Below are positions 1 through 11,728 of a stretch of DNA of 64,000 bases, piece after piece (position 1 is the stretch's first letter; the number at the start of each line of letters is the position of its first letter). The position numbers and the translations under genes are program-made. A model generated the notes under the pieces. It worked only from the letters and a program-made list of their open reading frames with translations. It was not told the DNA's origin and made no database searches. The DNA is from Vespa crabro (taxonomy: Eukaryota; Arthropoda; Insecta; Hymenoptera; Vespidae). The stretch spans positions 5,188,487 to 5,252,486 of the forward strand of contig NC_060970.1 in assembly GCF_910589235.1 (NCBI RefSeq), read 5' to 3'.

Positions 1-2376
1 TATAGATAAGAGAATAGAAGTAGCTCAACATGATACTGAGACAGCAACCCGCACAGAGGCCCTCACCCATAGGCCCATCCCATGGGTCCCAACCGAAATA
101 TATAAAGGATAATTAATGAGAGTAAATTAGATAGTATATCTATTAATCAATAGTATATAGTAGTACAGGTATATGATCTTTATAACGTTGTTAAGAATAT
201 CCTGTTGTTTAAATATTAATTAATTATAATTTACGTACATTGTACATTATTTAAATGTTAAGATAATCTTCTTTATTAATTATTCCTTCCCGTGTTCGCG
301 ATCCCACGACTTGGAACTAGCTGAAAAGAAATAAGGAAAAAGAAAAGCATATGTATATATATAAATTAATTATACGAACGATAAAATTCTGAAATTAATT
401 TAATTAAACTTAAAAAAAATAAAAGATTAATTAAAAAAAAAAAATGAAATACGTTGAACACTGAAATAAAGAAATATTATTTTCTCTGAAAGAAATATTA
501 TATTACTTTTACATTTCATAGATATATGATTTTAAAATAGTACTCGGTTTTATTAAAATAAAATTATAAATTTAACTGAACTTTAGAAAAGAGAAAATGT
601 GCAAAATTTATCAATCGACTTTAACGTAAAATTTCATTTTATTAAACTAGAATCATAAATTCAATTAAGTTTTAAAAAAAAGTTTAATATTAAAAAGGCA
701 TAAAATATGAAATAATCCTATTTGCGTACGCGTGGCAGTGTGGGAATATTATTTACGGAAAGTTACTTCGTCTCAGTTTTTTAAATTTACACCCCTACAC
801 CCATCACCATAAGAGCATTTTGAGTGACAACATGGTAAAATTAAAATAATAACATGGTAAAACTAAGAGCCATTCTCGAAAGTTCCTAGTGAACCTTCGA
901 AAATAACTCAATAACCTAATAGTTGTCCTCTTGAGCCACATGTTGTCTTCGGCATACAGCCTCTTCTTTGCTTCGTGCCTCAACCTAATCGATTATCACT
1001 CTAAAACTGTAACGACAAAATTTAATTCCAAATTCTAAGATATATGAAAGAAAACCCTAATACAACCCTAACGCACCTGAAAACTTATTATTCTTTCGAA
1101 AGATACTTTTTCGCAGCATGGGAGAAATTAAATATTAATTATAAAAAAATTAAAAATTAGATAATAGTATATTAATTGCTGAAAATCCTGAGCTAAAAAA
1201 TAATTAATTTATCATCTAGGCTTACGGACTACGTCTCTTTGTTTTTTAGCAATCATTCTACTCGATTTTTCTCTTTCAAAACCAATGATTCTCTCGAGAC
1301 TTTTCTTTTATCAATTTAAATTGATTAAATATTTAATTAATAATTATTTAAAAATATAAAGTAAATCCTTGGACGTTCCTTCTTACAAACGAATATTTTA
1401 ATTATTGTAATAAAATCATCCACAGTTTCGTTTGTAATCCAGAGACTATCCATCGCGAGTGTCTTCTTGCTCGTTCTTTATTAGAACTTATGAATATCGA
1501 TTCTTTACTTATTTCCGCGCGAGTAAAATATTTAAAAATGTATTAAAATATTCAAAATCTCAAATAATTATAAACGCGTTTGAGCAAGAAGACCCTATCC
1601 TGATCTAATAAATAAATGAAAAAACCATTCACGAGTAAATCTCCGAAGAAATTTACTCGTGGTCACTCAATGCTCTTCTACTAATTAATTACAACCAATC
1701 ACCCGTGCCGATTCGGACCTTTCGTCCTCGACATGATTGAGTGATTGGAGGGACTTAAAAATTCACTCACTACTTAAGAAGTTCTGCGATGGCTCCAAAA
1801 CACTCGTTCAGCTCGAAATTGAGAGGGGACGATTCGTATGTGGTTGAAAATTAGGTAGGTCGACATCAAAGTTGATCAAGAACCTCTTCAATGATGCACT
1901 GACTCTATATCGCGATAATTATTTTTTAACGAACGGTCACTGAATTTACTTCGCGAAACTCTACTGTCTTTTATAAATACAGTCTATGCGACTGTTAAAA
2001 AATTAATAAAGTTTGCGAACAAACACTGACTCTAACGACTGCATTGCACGCAGACGTTGCAAAAACTTTTCCTTTTTAAATCGCGAAACGCGAACGAACA
2101 AGCACTGCTTCTACTTCGCGATATTCATATTTAAGCAATACAAGATAACAACGTTGGTTCCCAAGCGATTGCAATAACGTTCTGAAACAACAAAATAAAA
2201 ACAAAATTATTAATATCATCGTTATAATAAGAAACTGTAAAAATTATTGAAGAAACGTAAGATATAAAAATATATTTACCTTAATATTCGTTGATACTTG
2301 CAGCGAAGACATCCTGAGAAACTTTAGATGTTTACTCGTCAAAAGAAAAAGGAGAAATGAATAGGTAATCGCGATT
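1..2376. other. AT-rich non-coding stretch
   Basis: I see no open frame longer than about 60 codons and no recognisable gene on either strand. The stretch holds poly-A/T runs and several short inverted repeats, at 1461-1472 with 1582-1593, at 1630-1640 with 1651-1661, and at 1695-1702 with 1741-1748. It leads directly into the 305-bp tandem repeat. It could be part of a larger repeat or a decayed mobile element that extends beyond the window edge. Confidence 0.6.
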
Positions 2377-4440
2377 TAGAATTTTTAATGTTTAAATAAA
2401 TGTACTATTGTTTAAATATTACTCTACTCTATCACGCGTGCAATAAAAATCATTTAAATAATTATAAAATTATCGATAACGTTAATTTATAAACTTTTGC
2501 GTTTAGAAAAGTGAATCGCGATGTGCACAGGTCGAAGTGCAAGAGAGAACTAACTCGGAAACTGTCAAAGTTAAATGAAAACGCGATTATGTTTATATTA
2601 CACAAGGCCAACTACACCGAAATTAAAATTTAGAAGTATCAGAATTTAATATTAAAATTATTTTAAGTACCGCGCGCGTTTCAGAATTTTTAATGTTTAA
2701 ATAAATGTACTATTGTTTAAATATTACTCTACTCTATCCCGCGTGCAATAAAAATCATTTAAATAATTATAAAATTACCGAAAATATTAATTTATAAGAC
2801 TTTGCGTTTAGAGAAGATGATTCGCGATGTGCACAGGTCGGAGTGCAAGAGAGAACTATGTCGCGAACTGTCAAAGTCGTGAAAAAGTGTGTTTATGTTT
2901 ATATTACACAAGGCCAACTACTCCGAAATTAAAATTTAGAAGTATCAGAATTTAATATTAAAATTATTTTAAGTACCGCGCGCGTTTCAGTATTTTTAAT
3001 GTTTAAATAAATGTACTATTGTTTAAATATTACTCTACTCTATCCCGCGTGTATTAAAAATCAATTAAATAATTATAAATTTATCGATAATGTTAATTTA
3101 TAAACTTTTGCGTTTAGAGAAGATGATTCGCGATGTGCACAGGTCGGAGTGCAAGAGAGAACTAAGTCGCGAACTGTCAAAGTCGTGAAAAAGTGCGTTT
3201 ATGTTTATATTACACAAGGCCAACTACTCCGAAATTAAAATTTAGAAGTATCAGAATTTAATATTAAAATTGTTTTAAGTCCCGCGCGCGTTTCAGTATT
3301 TTTAATGTTTAATTAAATGTACTATTGTTTAAATATTACTCTATTCTATTCCGCGTATATAAAAAATCATTTAAATAATTATAAAATTATCGATAACGTT
3401 AATTTATAAACTCTTGCGTTTAGAAAAGTGAATGGCGATGAGCACAGGTCGGAGTGCAAGAGAGAACTAAGTCGCGAACTGTCAAAGTCGGGAAAAAGTG
3501 CGTTTATGTTTATATTACACGAGGCAACTACTTCGAAATTAAAATTTTAAAGTAATAGAACTTAATTTTAAAATTATTTTTAGTCTCGCGAGCGATTCAG
3601 ACTTTTTAATGTTTAAATAAATGTACTATTGTTTAAATATTACTTGGTATTATCCCGCGTACTTGAAAAATTGTTTAAATAATTGTAAAATTAGCGAAAA
3701 TATTAATTTAGAAGACTTTGGGTTTAGAGAAGATGATTCGCGATGTGCACAAGTCGAAGTGCAAGAGAGAACTAACTCGGAAACTGTCAAAGTTAAATGA
3801 AAGCGCATTTATGTTTATATTACACGAGGCAACTACTTCGAAATCATAATTTAGAAGTAACAGAATTTAATATTAAATTTATTTTAAGTCCTGTGCGCTT
3901 TTCCGTCTTTTAATTTATTAAATAAATGTACTATTGTTTAAATATTACTTTACTCTACTTCGCGTACTTGAAAAATTGTTTAAATAATTGTAAAATTTGC
4001 AAAAGTATTTATTTATAAGACTTTGGGTTTAGAGAAGATGATTCGCGATGTGCACAGGGCAAAGTGCAAGAAAATACTAACTCGGAAACTGTCAAAGTTA
4101 AATGAAAGCGCATTTATGTTTATATTACACAAGGCCAACTACTCCGAAATTAACATTAAACAGTGATAGAATTTAATATTAAAATTATTCCAAGTCTCGT
4201 TTTAGTATTTTTAATGTTTAAATAAATGTACTATTGTTTACATATTACTTTACTCTACTCCGCATACTTGAAATATTGGTTAAATAATTATAAAATTAGC
4301 AAAAGTATTAATTTGCAAGATTTTACGTTTGGAAAAAGAAAATTTCGATCTTTACTCATCGGACTGCTAGAGGAAACTAATTCGGTACTCGTCAAAGTTA
4401 ATTGAAAGACCTTATATATATTTTATTTTATGTAATGCCA
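2377..4440. repeat. Tandem repeat, about 305-bp unit, about seven copies
   Basis: The marker TTTTTAATGTTTAAATAAAT, or a close variant, recurs near 2390, 2695, 3001, 3307, 3611, 3915 and 4216, giving a period of 302-306 bp. Each unit also carries GATGTGCACAGG followed by GTGCAAGAGAGAACTAA, then AACTGTCAAAG, TTTATATTACAC and a CG-rich GCGCGCGTTTCAG block. Copies two and three are nearly identical. Copies five to seven drift, and the last loses the CG-rich block. No unit has an open frame. This is a local minisatellite/satellite of unknown family. Confidence 0.9.
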
Positions 4441-4995
4441 AGAATTTCGAAATGACTTCGGATACTTCGAGTGTTGAAATGTGAAATTGAAATTTTTTGA
4501 AGTTCCTGGCGTTCACAATAATCTTTGCGGTATTGGAGACGAATTTTATTTTTTCCATAGGAATCATCTGTTGAAAGAGTGACCGATTGAATTACTGTAG
4601 ATTTTCCGTGTGATCATTATGAAATGTATTTTTTTGCGTTTTGAAATTTTTGGAAAATCTGTATACTAGCTATTTCCACACACAGACATTAGTTATTTAC
4701 TCACACAATTATATTTATTTATTATTGAGAAATGACATTCTTTGTCGTTCTTTTTAATAATGTTTCAAACTTTGGCGGGTGGTGGCGTTGTTGTCCCGCT
4801 ATTGGATATCAGCTGATCCATTCCATGTGATTTTATCATATATAACCTATATATCGGTGAAATAATCGAACGAGAGCGTATCTTTATTCAGATATTTTTG
4901 TTGTTGTTATTTTTAAATAAAGGTTAAGAAAGATTGTAACAAAAGATAAATGTATTTTAGATAAAAAGAAAAGAAACAACAAGTATATCTCAGCT

Positions 4996-5706
4996 ATGTT
5001 CGGTCGTATATTTACATCAAATTTTCGCAATATTTCGGTAGGTAATGAAACATGATTAATAACATATTACACATTATATTTGTATGTACAACGATTTGAA
5101 ACACAAAGTTATATTTTCTCACAATTATCCTTAATTGAGATCGATTTAGGTTACTTATATTTTAAACTTATACGAGCCAAACAACTTTTCCTATAGTAAC
5201 CGTTTCAAACGAAAATGAGGAAGACGACTAAAACGAAAGTGTTTCAGTTACTGTCACGAGTGTGGAATGGACCAAATGGTGCGCTTGCAGGGAAGCAGGC
5301 GGAACAAAAAATGATATCTTTGTTACGGAACAAGTTTCCTAAAGCTCGACTTATAGAAGTAACAGACGTTTCTGGTAAATAATATATAAGGCATATGCTC
5401 TCTCTCTCTCTCTCTCTCGCTCTCATCTGTTGCACACAAATAAGTGAAATTGGATTAACAACGTTTCTTTTTTCCTTAGGTGGCTGCGGTGCTATGTTTG
5501 AAATAAATGTTATTGCGCCGGAATTCAAGGGTTTAAACACAGTTAAACAGCATCGAATTATAAACGAGGTAAGAATGGAGATTACGACGGTAAGATATTT
5601 AAATATAATGGTTTATTATATGTATCATATTTATTTGCAGGTACTTAAAGAAGAAATCAAAGATATGCATGGTATACGAATATACACGAGTATACCGGAT
5701 ACATAA
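4996..5706 (+). CDS. BOLA3: BolA-like protein 3, mitochondrial
   Basis: BOLA3 works with glutaredoxin 5 and NFU1 in the mitochondrial matrix to deliver [4Fe-4S] clusters to proteins such as lipoyl synthase and respiratory complexes (family knowledge). The coding exons are 4996-5037, 5248-5374, 5480-5568 and 5641-5706. All introns are GT-AG, and the total is 107 codons, the same length as human BOLA3. The first exon gives a basic, acid-free leader (MFGRIFTSNFRNIS), fitting a mitochondrial presequence. The BolA core contains VTDVSGGCGAMFEI and EEIKDMHGIRIYTSIP. Cys59 and His96, the predicted cluster ligands, fall at the same residue numbers as in the human protein. An in-frame ATG at 5215 would allow a leaderless start, but it lies in the predicted first intron. 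HAUS3 begins about 400 bp downstream on the same strand. Confidence 0.93.
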
Positions 5707-6100
5707 ATGGAAGTTATTCAAGTAGACTTTATTAATCTTAACCGGAGGATATTTATTGCCCTTATAGTTTCTCTCTTTCTAAATTATATAATATTTTTGA
5801 AACTTTACATGAACATGTGTAATCGGTATAAATTAATATAATTTCTTTTTCAGAAAAGAAAAAAGAAAAAAAAATGCCAACATAATAATTTCTAACATAT
5901 ATTTGTATCACTTTCTTTCTTTTCGAATAGAATATGCGATCGTATTAATTTAAATGTAATTTCTTTTTAAATTTCCCTCCTCCGCCAGATGGAGCAGTCA
6001 TACTCAAATAGGCATTAGGCGCGCTTATTTTATTGTAGTGTTAGCCATAACAGTTAACCTTCATGATTCGTCTATATGTTGTATATAAAACTTATTCGAT

Positions 6101-8085
6101 ATGAGCGTGTCCGGCAAAATTCTTCATAAAAAGATCGAATATTTAAGACCAGATCTGTCAACTAGCATAACACCTGACATTTTCGATAAAATATGCGATA
6201 TTTCGACGGCGCAACCTTTTCTAGAATGGTTTTGCGATAATGTCAGTCGTGCTAATGTATTGTCCAAAGAAGAATTATATCTGTAAGATATCTTTTATTC
6301 GTCCATGTTTATGAATTATCTCATTACAATTTATATTTGAATTGTTTTAATATTTTTAATTATTTTATAGAAAAAACAAATTACAAGATACGGAGGAATG
6401 GTTAAGTGGAAAAGAATTAGATGGAGCACTCGAAGAATTTACTCGTGATAATCCGGAATTGTTGAAATTGATTGATTTCGAAAATGAGGACATCGATGAA
6501 ACGTTTTCTATATTTGAATCGTTAAAAGATCTTTACAAAATGGACAAAGACTATATAGAATTATTAAAAAATAATATATTGAATTTAAAGTAGGTATTTG
6601 TGTTTGTCTATCTAACCATAACCTATAAAACGTAATTTAACCTAGTTCAATAACAGAAAGTTATTTGTAGGGAATTGGAATTTACATTGGAAGATGAGAT
6701 AGAACAGGAAGAGAATCATTTTGAAAAGGAACAAATTGAACTGCTTAAAGCATTTAACGATTGTAATGTTATTTTGGAAAAATTTGATGAACAAAATCGT
6801 AACTTCTTCAGAGAAACGGAACAGCTTCTTAATGTATATACAGATGCGATTGAAAATGTAAGTGATTTAATGTGATTTTATTTGATAAATTGTATAAAAA
6901 GCACATTTATTTATTCTCATAGAAAGGAATACCGATATTGTGGATACAAATGTCCATAGATTTATTTATCAAACAGATCAAGCTTTACAATGATTATTTA
7001 GATATTCTAATTAAGCGGCAATTCAGTTTGGATAATCGGGAGATTGAACAGCAACATGATTCGGATTTTGAGACATTTATGAATGACAGCAAAGAAAAGC
7101 AAATCTATAAACAGACGCAGGAATTGGCATCATGCAAATTAAAGTATTTTCCTTTTACCAGTACATGATTAATAATAAAATTGAAATCAATTTAAATGTA
7201 ATCCGTATATACACATTATTATAGGCTTACTAATTCGACGTTAAGAGAAGTCTATGCTAAAATGCACGAAGCCTCTTGCAGAGCTATGTTGGAATATGCC
7301 CAGTTCATATGGAACGATGGAAATCTAAAAATACCTGAGCAAACGCATTTACTGTGAGTGAATAAAATAAATTACATCACTAGTGTATTTTATTCAATAT
7401 TATTCACTACTAGAGACGAGATTTTGGACCTGACGAGAAGAAGAAATTTTTTGGAAGAGAACATTACTCTTTTAAGAGAACGACAACTTACCGAAGCTGT
7501 CGAACAATACGTAGAAACTGAAATAATCCAAATTTTGCGACAAGCTACACGTGCAAGATTGAAGCGAAGAAAAATTCGATTCGGAAAACTAAAATCTCTT
7601 TTATCTTTTACACGTGAACACGGTCATGCACATTCAGATCTATTATGTATATTAATGGATATGCAATTTCATTCGCTTAAAGAAATATCCGAGTTTATCG
7701 GTGACGCTCGTCATTACCTTGCTACAGAATATTCACTTTCTTCGACGCGCTGCGTAAGTAACATTTCTTTTAATTTAGATCGACAATAAGACAACTGAAT
7801 AGAATTTTCTCATCTAATGCTTTACTAATATATACAGGAAACTATGCAACAACAGCAGGAAGAATATGATGCACTTCAATCATCTGTTATCAATCAAAAT
7901 ATCTTCAATGAGTTATTTATATCAATGGTATCGATCGACGACGTTTCGCCAGATGCATTAAATCATGCACTGGTCAAATATAATGATCTAATAGGAAATA
8001 ATAAAGAAAAGAAGCAAGCTATACTCGATACTTATATGAACGACCAAATCAATAGAATATTGTTATTGTAAGTATTAAGAATATG

Positions 8086-8125
<40 letters not shown>

Positions 8126-8570
8126 ATCCTACAGAATGTCGTTTCTACATCTTTAATGATTTATTAATAGTTTTTAATATCCTTTCGTTTAGGGAAAAGG
8201 AAATATCGAGTAGTTATGATAAAGAAATGAATAATGGAATTACAAGAAGCTTCATACCACTTTCGTACGATTTGAATGTGCAATATGAGAATACATCCAA
8301 TCAATTAGAAAACATTAAAACAAATTTAACGACAGTAAGAAATGTATTGAAAGAAAAAATGGTAATTATTATAATTATGTTACAAGATTTTTATTCTCAA
8401 CATACATGATTACACAGTTTCTATTAAATTTTCAGAGAAATAATAATCCTTTGAAAAGAGAAAAAGAAATTTTATGGCAAAGATTTTTGGCTGATCCAGA
8501 TACATTAAAGAAACATTACGAAGAAACGAAGCGAATGGCAGATCGATCCCATTTTGGAAGGGATAGTTGA
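6101..8570 (+). CDS. HAUS3: HAUS augmin-like complex subunit 3
   Basis: HAUS3 is a long coiled-coil subunit of augmin, the eight-protein complex that recruits gamma-tubulin to existing spindle microtubules for branching nucleation. Nine coding exons: 6101-6282, 6371-6589, 6671-6857, 6923-7143, 7225-7353, 7414-7753, 7838-8067, 8193-8361 and 8436-8570. All have GT-AG borders and phases that join. The product is 603 residues, matching human HAUS3. The N-terminal block with FLEWFCDNVSRANVLSKEEL resembles the conserved FLKWFCGNVNEQNVLSERE region of the family. The remainder is glutamate/lysine/glutamine-rich helix typical of coiled coils. The intron after 8067 carries a (GT)n run. Polyadenylation-like AATAAATAAA follows the stop near 8630. 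The start is the first ATG of the conserved N-terminal region. Confidence 0.92.
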
Positions 8571-8635
8571 ATAAAAGACAATAGGTATAATAAGTTGAGA
8601 AGATTCTCTTAACATTATAATTTTTATTACAATAA

Positions 8636-8672
<37 letters not shown>

Positions 8673-9240
8673 CACATTTGTTTAACAAACAATGGAAGGA
8701 TCAAACATAAAGAAAAGCAATATAATAAGAATAGGGAACGTATAATGGATATTATAAAATATACCATTGATTCACATTTATATTTGCTTTCTTCTTTTCT
8801 TTAAAAAAGAAAAAAAAAATAAATAAATAAATAAATAAAAAACAAAGGAAATCATTTAGCAGGAAACGTCGAAAGGTCTAAAATGTTATCCCTTCTACTT
8901 TATCTCTCTTTCTCTCTTACATATACATGCACACACAAACAACATATATAAATATGCAGATAAAAGACATCACCCATAGCTGGATGAAATTGTCTCTTTT
9001 ATGTGTGAGATCGGTTAACGGTGACGCCAGAAGGCTCAACGTTTTTTCAGTATGAGTGGGGGATGTTGAGAAAGCATGGTGGGAGATGTTGAAACAGACT
9101 GGTGGGGATGTAAATAGAATGATGAGAGAGAGAGAGAGAAAGTAAAGTTACGTGGAACTGGGACGTGGCGAGAGAAGAGGGTATTATCGATTCGCCGGGG
9201 CTCGCGAGTTAACGGTTTGTTTACAAGACAGTGGAGGGGA
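8571..9240. other. Intergenic region between HAUS3 and the FRAT-like gene
   Basis: This stretch holds the HAUS3 3' flank with a (TA)n run near 8641-8666, A-rich sequence, then more complex, less AT-rich DNA from about 9000. The latter probably belongs to the promoter area of the FRAT-like gene. No open frame here resembles a protein. Confidence 0.6.
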
Positions 9241-9248
9241 ATATATGC

Positions 9249-9258
9249 GCGCATGCGC
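9249..9258 (+). promoter_or_regulatory. NRF-1/Ewg-type palindrome
   Basis: GCGCATGCGC is a perfect match to the palindromic NRF-1 site, which in insects would be read by the NRF-1 homologue Erect wing. It lies in a locally GC-rich patch (about 9160-9270) about 1.55 kb upstream of the FRAT-like start codon and before a long CT tract. A promoter role is inference. Confidence 0.5.
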
Positions 9259-9396
9259 TACGTGGCCAAAACAATAATAACATAGTAGTAAAGAAGGTTC
9301 ATGGCTGATGGACGAACGTGTGTGATCATCGTCCCGTTCCACAAGTATATAACAAACGACAGAGTTTGATCTTCTTCTTTGTGTGTTCTCCTGTGT

Positions 9397-9443
<47 letters not shown>

Positions 9444-9487
9444 CCTCCCTCCCTCCCTCTCTCTCTCTCTCTCTTTTTCTCTCTCTC
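9397..9487. repeat. (CT)n/(CCCT)n tract ending in an initiator-like TCAGTA
   Basis: About 90 bp of CT with an inner CCCT block, a GAGA-factor-type sequence. It ends in CTCAGTATATTAC, whose TCAGT matches the arthropod initiator. This could be the transcription start of the FRAT-like gene, giving a leader of roughly 1.3 kb, or that leader may be spliced. The promoter role is inference. Confidence 0.7.
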
Positions 9488-9658
9488 AGTATATTACATT
9501 AACATTGTGTGTTGTTAAGATAAAAAAGAGAAGCTTTGTGTTATCATTTCTTTACTGTGTGAATATATTCCAAAACATGATTTAATATGTAGAAAGAGTA
9601 TACGTCAATAAGAGAATAGTTAGCGTTGAATCGATTCAAATAGTAGAGTAAACGTGAC

Positions 9659-9660
<2 letters not shown>

Positions 9661-9704
<44 letters not shown>

Positions 9705-9705
9705 G
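9661..9705. repeat. (AAT)n microsatellite
   Basis: About 15 uninterrupted AAT/TAA units in the presumed leader region of the FRAT-like gene, followed by a short GATGAT run. Confidence 0.9.
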
Positions 9706-10811
9706 AGAGAGTAATATTGATGATGATGATGGCGATGATGAAGCTGCAATGTTAGAAATAAAGGACAAGGCAGGATCAAACACTGCTACTTTTTCCAAAC
9801 AAAATGTTTGAATGTATTTGAGAGAAAATGAAATATTATATAAAAGTAAACTGATATAAGACATATACAGAAGGACAATATATACATGAAGCGTTACTCC
9901 TTTCATATTAAGCTTTGTATTTCATTGATAATAACAACGTTTTTACGGTGAATGTACGAAGGAAAGAAATCAAGAAAGGAAAACTCATTAATTTTGAAAA
10001 CAAGGAAAGATAGAAAAGAAGAAGAAAAAAAGCGAAAGAGGATAGAATAAATATCGAGCGTGTTTATCGAATGAATCACACTTTGCGGTGTCCAAACGTG
10101 CTTGAAGAAGGATAGTCCTCATCGTGATTAATGGTAGAGTGGTAATAGTGGTGGTGCTACTGCTGGTTCCTCTCTGCTGGTACTCTTCTGGTGGTGATGG
10201 TAATTGCGCGCGAGCGTTCGAGCGCATGGCAATCGAATCATTGACGTGTACTTCAAGCTCCGGCATAACAGAGCAACGTGATCTCTCTGTCGCGTGAACT
10301 CCTACTTCTGTTTCTTCTACGTTATATATATATATATATATACACATACATACATATATATATATATGTATATGTATAAAAAATACATATAATAAGTGTG
10401 GATACGTACGTATGTAAAGAGCGATAGAGGCCTTGTCACTTTTACGGTATATGGGCTAAAAAGTAAAGAGTACATTGATCGATCCAAGCCACGCAACAAG
10501 AGGAACGTTGTGTGTGTATGTGTGTATGTGTGTGTGTGCGCGCGTGTGCTATATATATATACATCTTTGTGTGCAAATAGTCAAGGAGGCGGCCGGTCTC
10601 TGTTGTAAACAAAGAATCGATCCGATCGTTGAGAGAAAGCATATATATATATATATATACACATATATACATATATACATATATATATGTATATAAGTAT
10701 CAGTATCGACTAGTTTCTATCAAAGTCAATCTCTTTAAAGGATTGAAAGGGATTAGAAAAAATATTAGAAAAAGATTAATTACAAAGAGGATTTCGAAAT
10801 CATCTTCCAGA
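9706..10811 (+). other. Presumed 5' leader of the FRAT-like gene, microsatellite-rich
   Basis: There is no gene-like frame. The stretch holds (TA)n runs near 10325-10370 and 10640-10695 and a (GT)n run near 10510-10545. The short open frames here encode only Tyr-Ile or Val-Cys runs translated from these dinucleotides. The FRAT-like frame itself stays open back to 10629 through one such TA tract. Confidence 0.55.
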
Positions 10812-11206
10812 ATGCCAACTGCTCAAGATACGACGTACCTGATCGAAGTAATGCCAGGAGAAACAACTCAGGATTTTCTTTCTCGCGACGTTGATCTTCT
10901 CGTATCACAAATCAAGGAGAACTTACGACTAAGCGGATTGAAAGCTAAATCGAACGTAGTTCATAGAAATCGAGCTACTCCTTATCGGATACCATCCCAT
11001 TCTTCTTGGGCCGATCCTAATGGTTGCGATATTTGTGCTGTACAAAATCGAACTGAAAAGTTGAACGGTGTTCAGCTTCAACAAGAACACGATCAACAAC
11101 TTCATCATCAGCCTGAACTTAGGCAGCAGGCTCATTATCGTCAACAACAACAGCAACAATGTTGCCACCGGTATAATCATCATCATCACCGACATCGTCA
11201 TCGTCG

Positions 11207-11237
<31 letters not shown>

Positions 11238-11555
11238 AATTGTTCCAATAACGATAGAGAAGATGATCCCTACGAATTTTTGCAAGAACTTTTACGAGAA
11301 GGTGGCTTGATCAAAGAAGCAGTTAAAAGATTACAAGCGAATATCGATGAATTGGAACGTTTGGAAAACGACCAACTCGAAGAGGATGAAGATGATGAAG
11401 AAGACGATGATGAAGAGGAGGAGGAAGAAGAAGACGTCTTGGAAGATGGGATGGTATTGAACGGTGCGAAGGAACGATCGAGGTTGTATCGGAGGAAACC
11501 TTATTTCTATGACTCCGAAGATGAACCATCGGTTTACGAGTCTGTGGACTTATGA
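10812..11555 (+). CDS. FRAT: FRAT/GBP-like GSK-3-binding protein
   Basis: FRAT/GBP proteins bind glycogen synthase kinase 3, displace Axin and so favour beta-catenin signalling. This 247-residue, single-exon product has both FRAT-defining boxes. Residues 26-40 (DVDLLVSQIKENLRL) match the N-terminal box EVDRLVAQIGETLQL of human FRAT1. Residues 151-174 (DDPYEFLQEL, then GGLIKEAVKRLQ) match the GSK-3-binding helix DDPHRLLQQLVLSGNLIKEA. RATPYRI at 54-60 resembles RAAPYCV between the boxes in FRAT1. Between the boxes lie Gln runs and an uninterrupted ten-His run encoded by CAT repeats. After the second box comes a long Asp/Glu tract (about 186-208) and a C-terminus ending YESVDL. I chose ATG 10812 because the only upstream in-frame ATG would add a TA-microsatellite peptide. 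A splice acceptor just before it (TTCCAG) is possible. Confidence 0.85.
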
Positions 11556-11614
11556 AAGAGATAAAGAGACGATCAAAAGTGTAGAAGAAGAAGTAAAAGA
11601 GAGAATAATAATTA

Positions 11615-11627
11615 TAACAACAACAAC

Positions 11628-11683
<56 letters not shown>

Positions 11684-11728
11684 TAATAATAATAATAATA
11701 ACAATAATAATAATAATAATAATAATAA
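11615..11728. repeat. (AAT)n microsatellite in the FRAT-like 3' region
   Basis: About 110 bp of nearly pure AAT with rare AAC interruptions, starting 60 bp after the stop codon and so probably transcribed in the 3' UTR. Confidence 0.93.

Noticed and set aside
5244..5540. Minus-strand 98-codon frame across BOLA3
   Set aside because: It runs antisense through two BOLA3 exons and an intron and includes a GA-repeat translation.
9318..9518. Ser-Leu/Leu-Ser rich open frames over CT tracts, here and at other CT/GA runs
   Set aside because: They are translations of dinucleotide repeats with no conserved sequence.
10629..10811. N-terminal extension of the FRAT-like frame from an upstream ATG
   Set aside because: It would encode a Tyr-Ile-Thr-His peptide translated from a TA microsatellite, and the conserved start region begins after ATG 10812.
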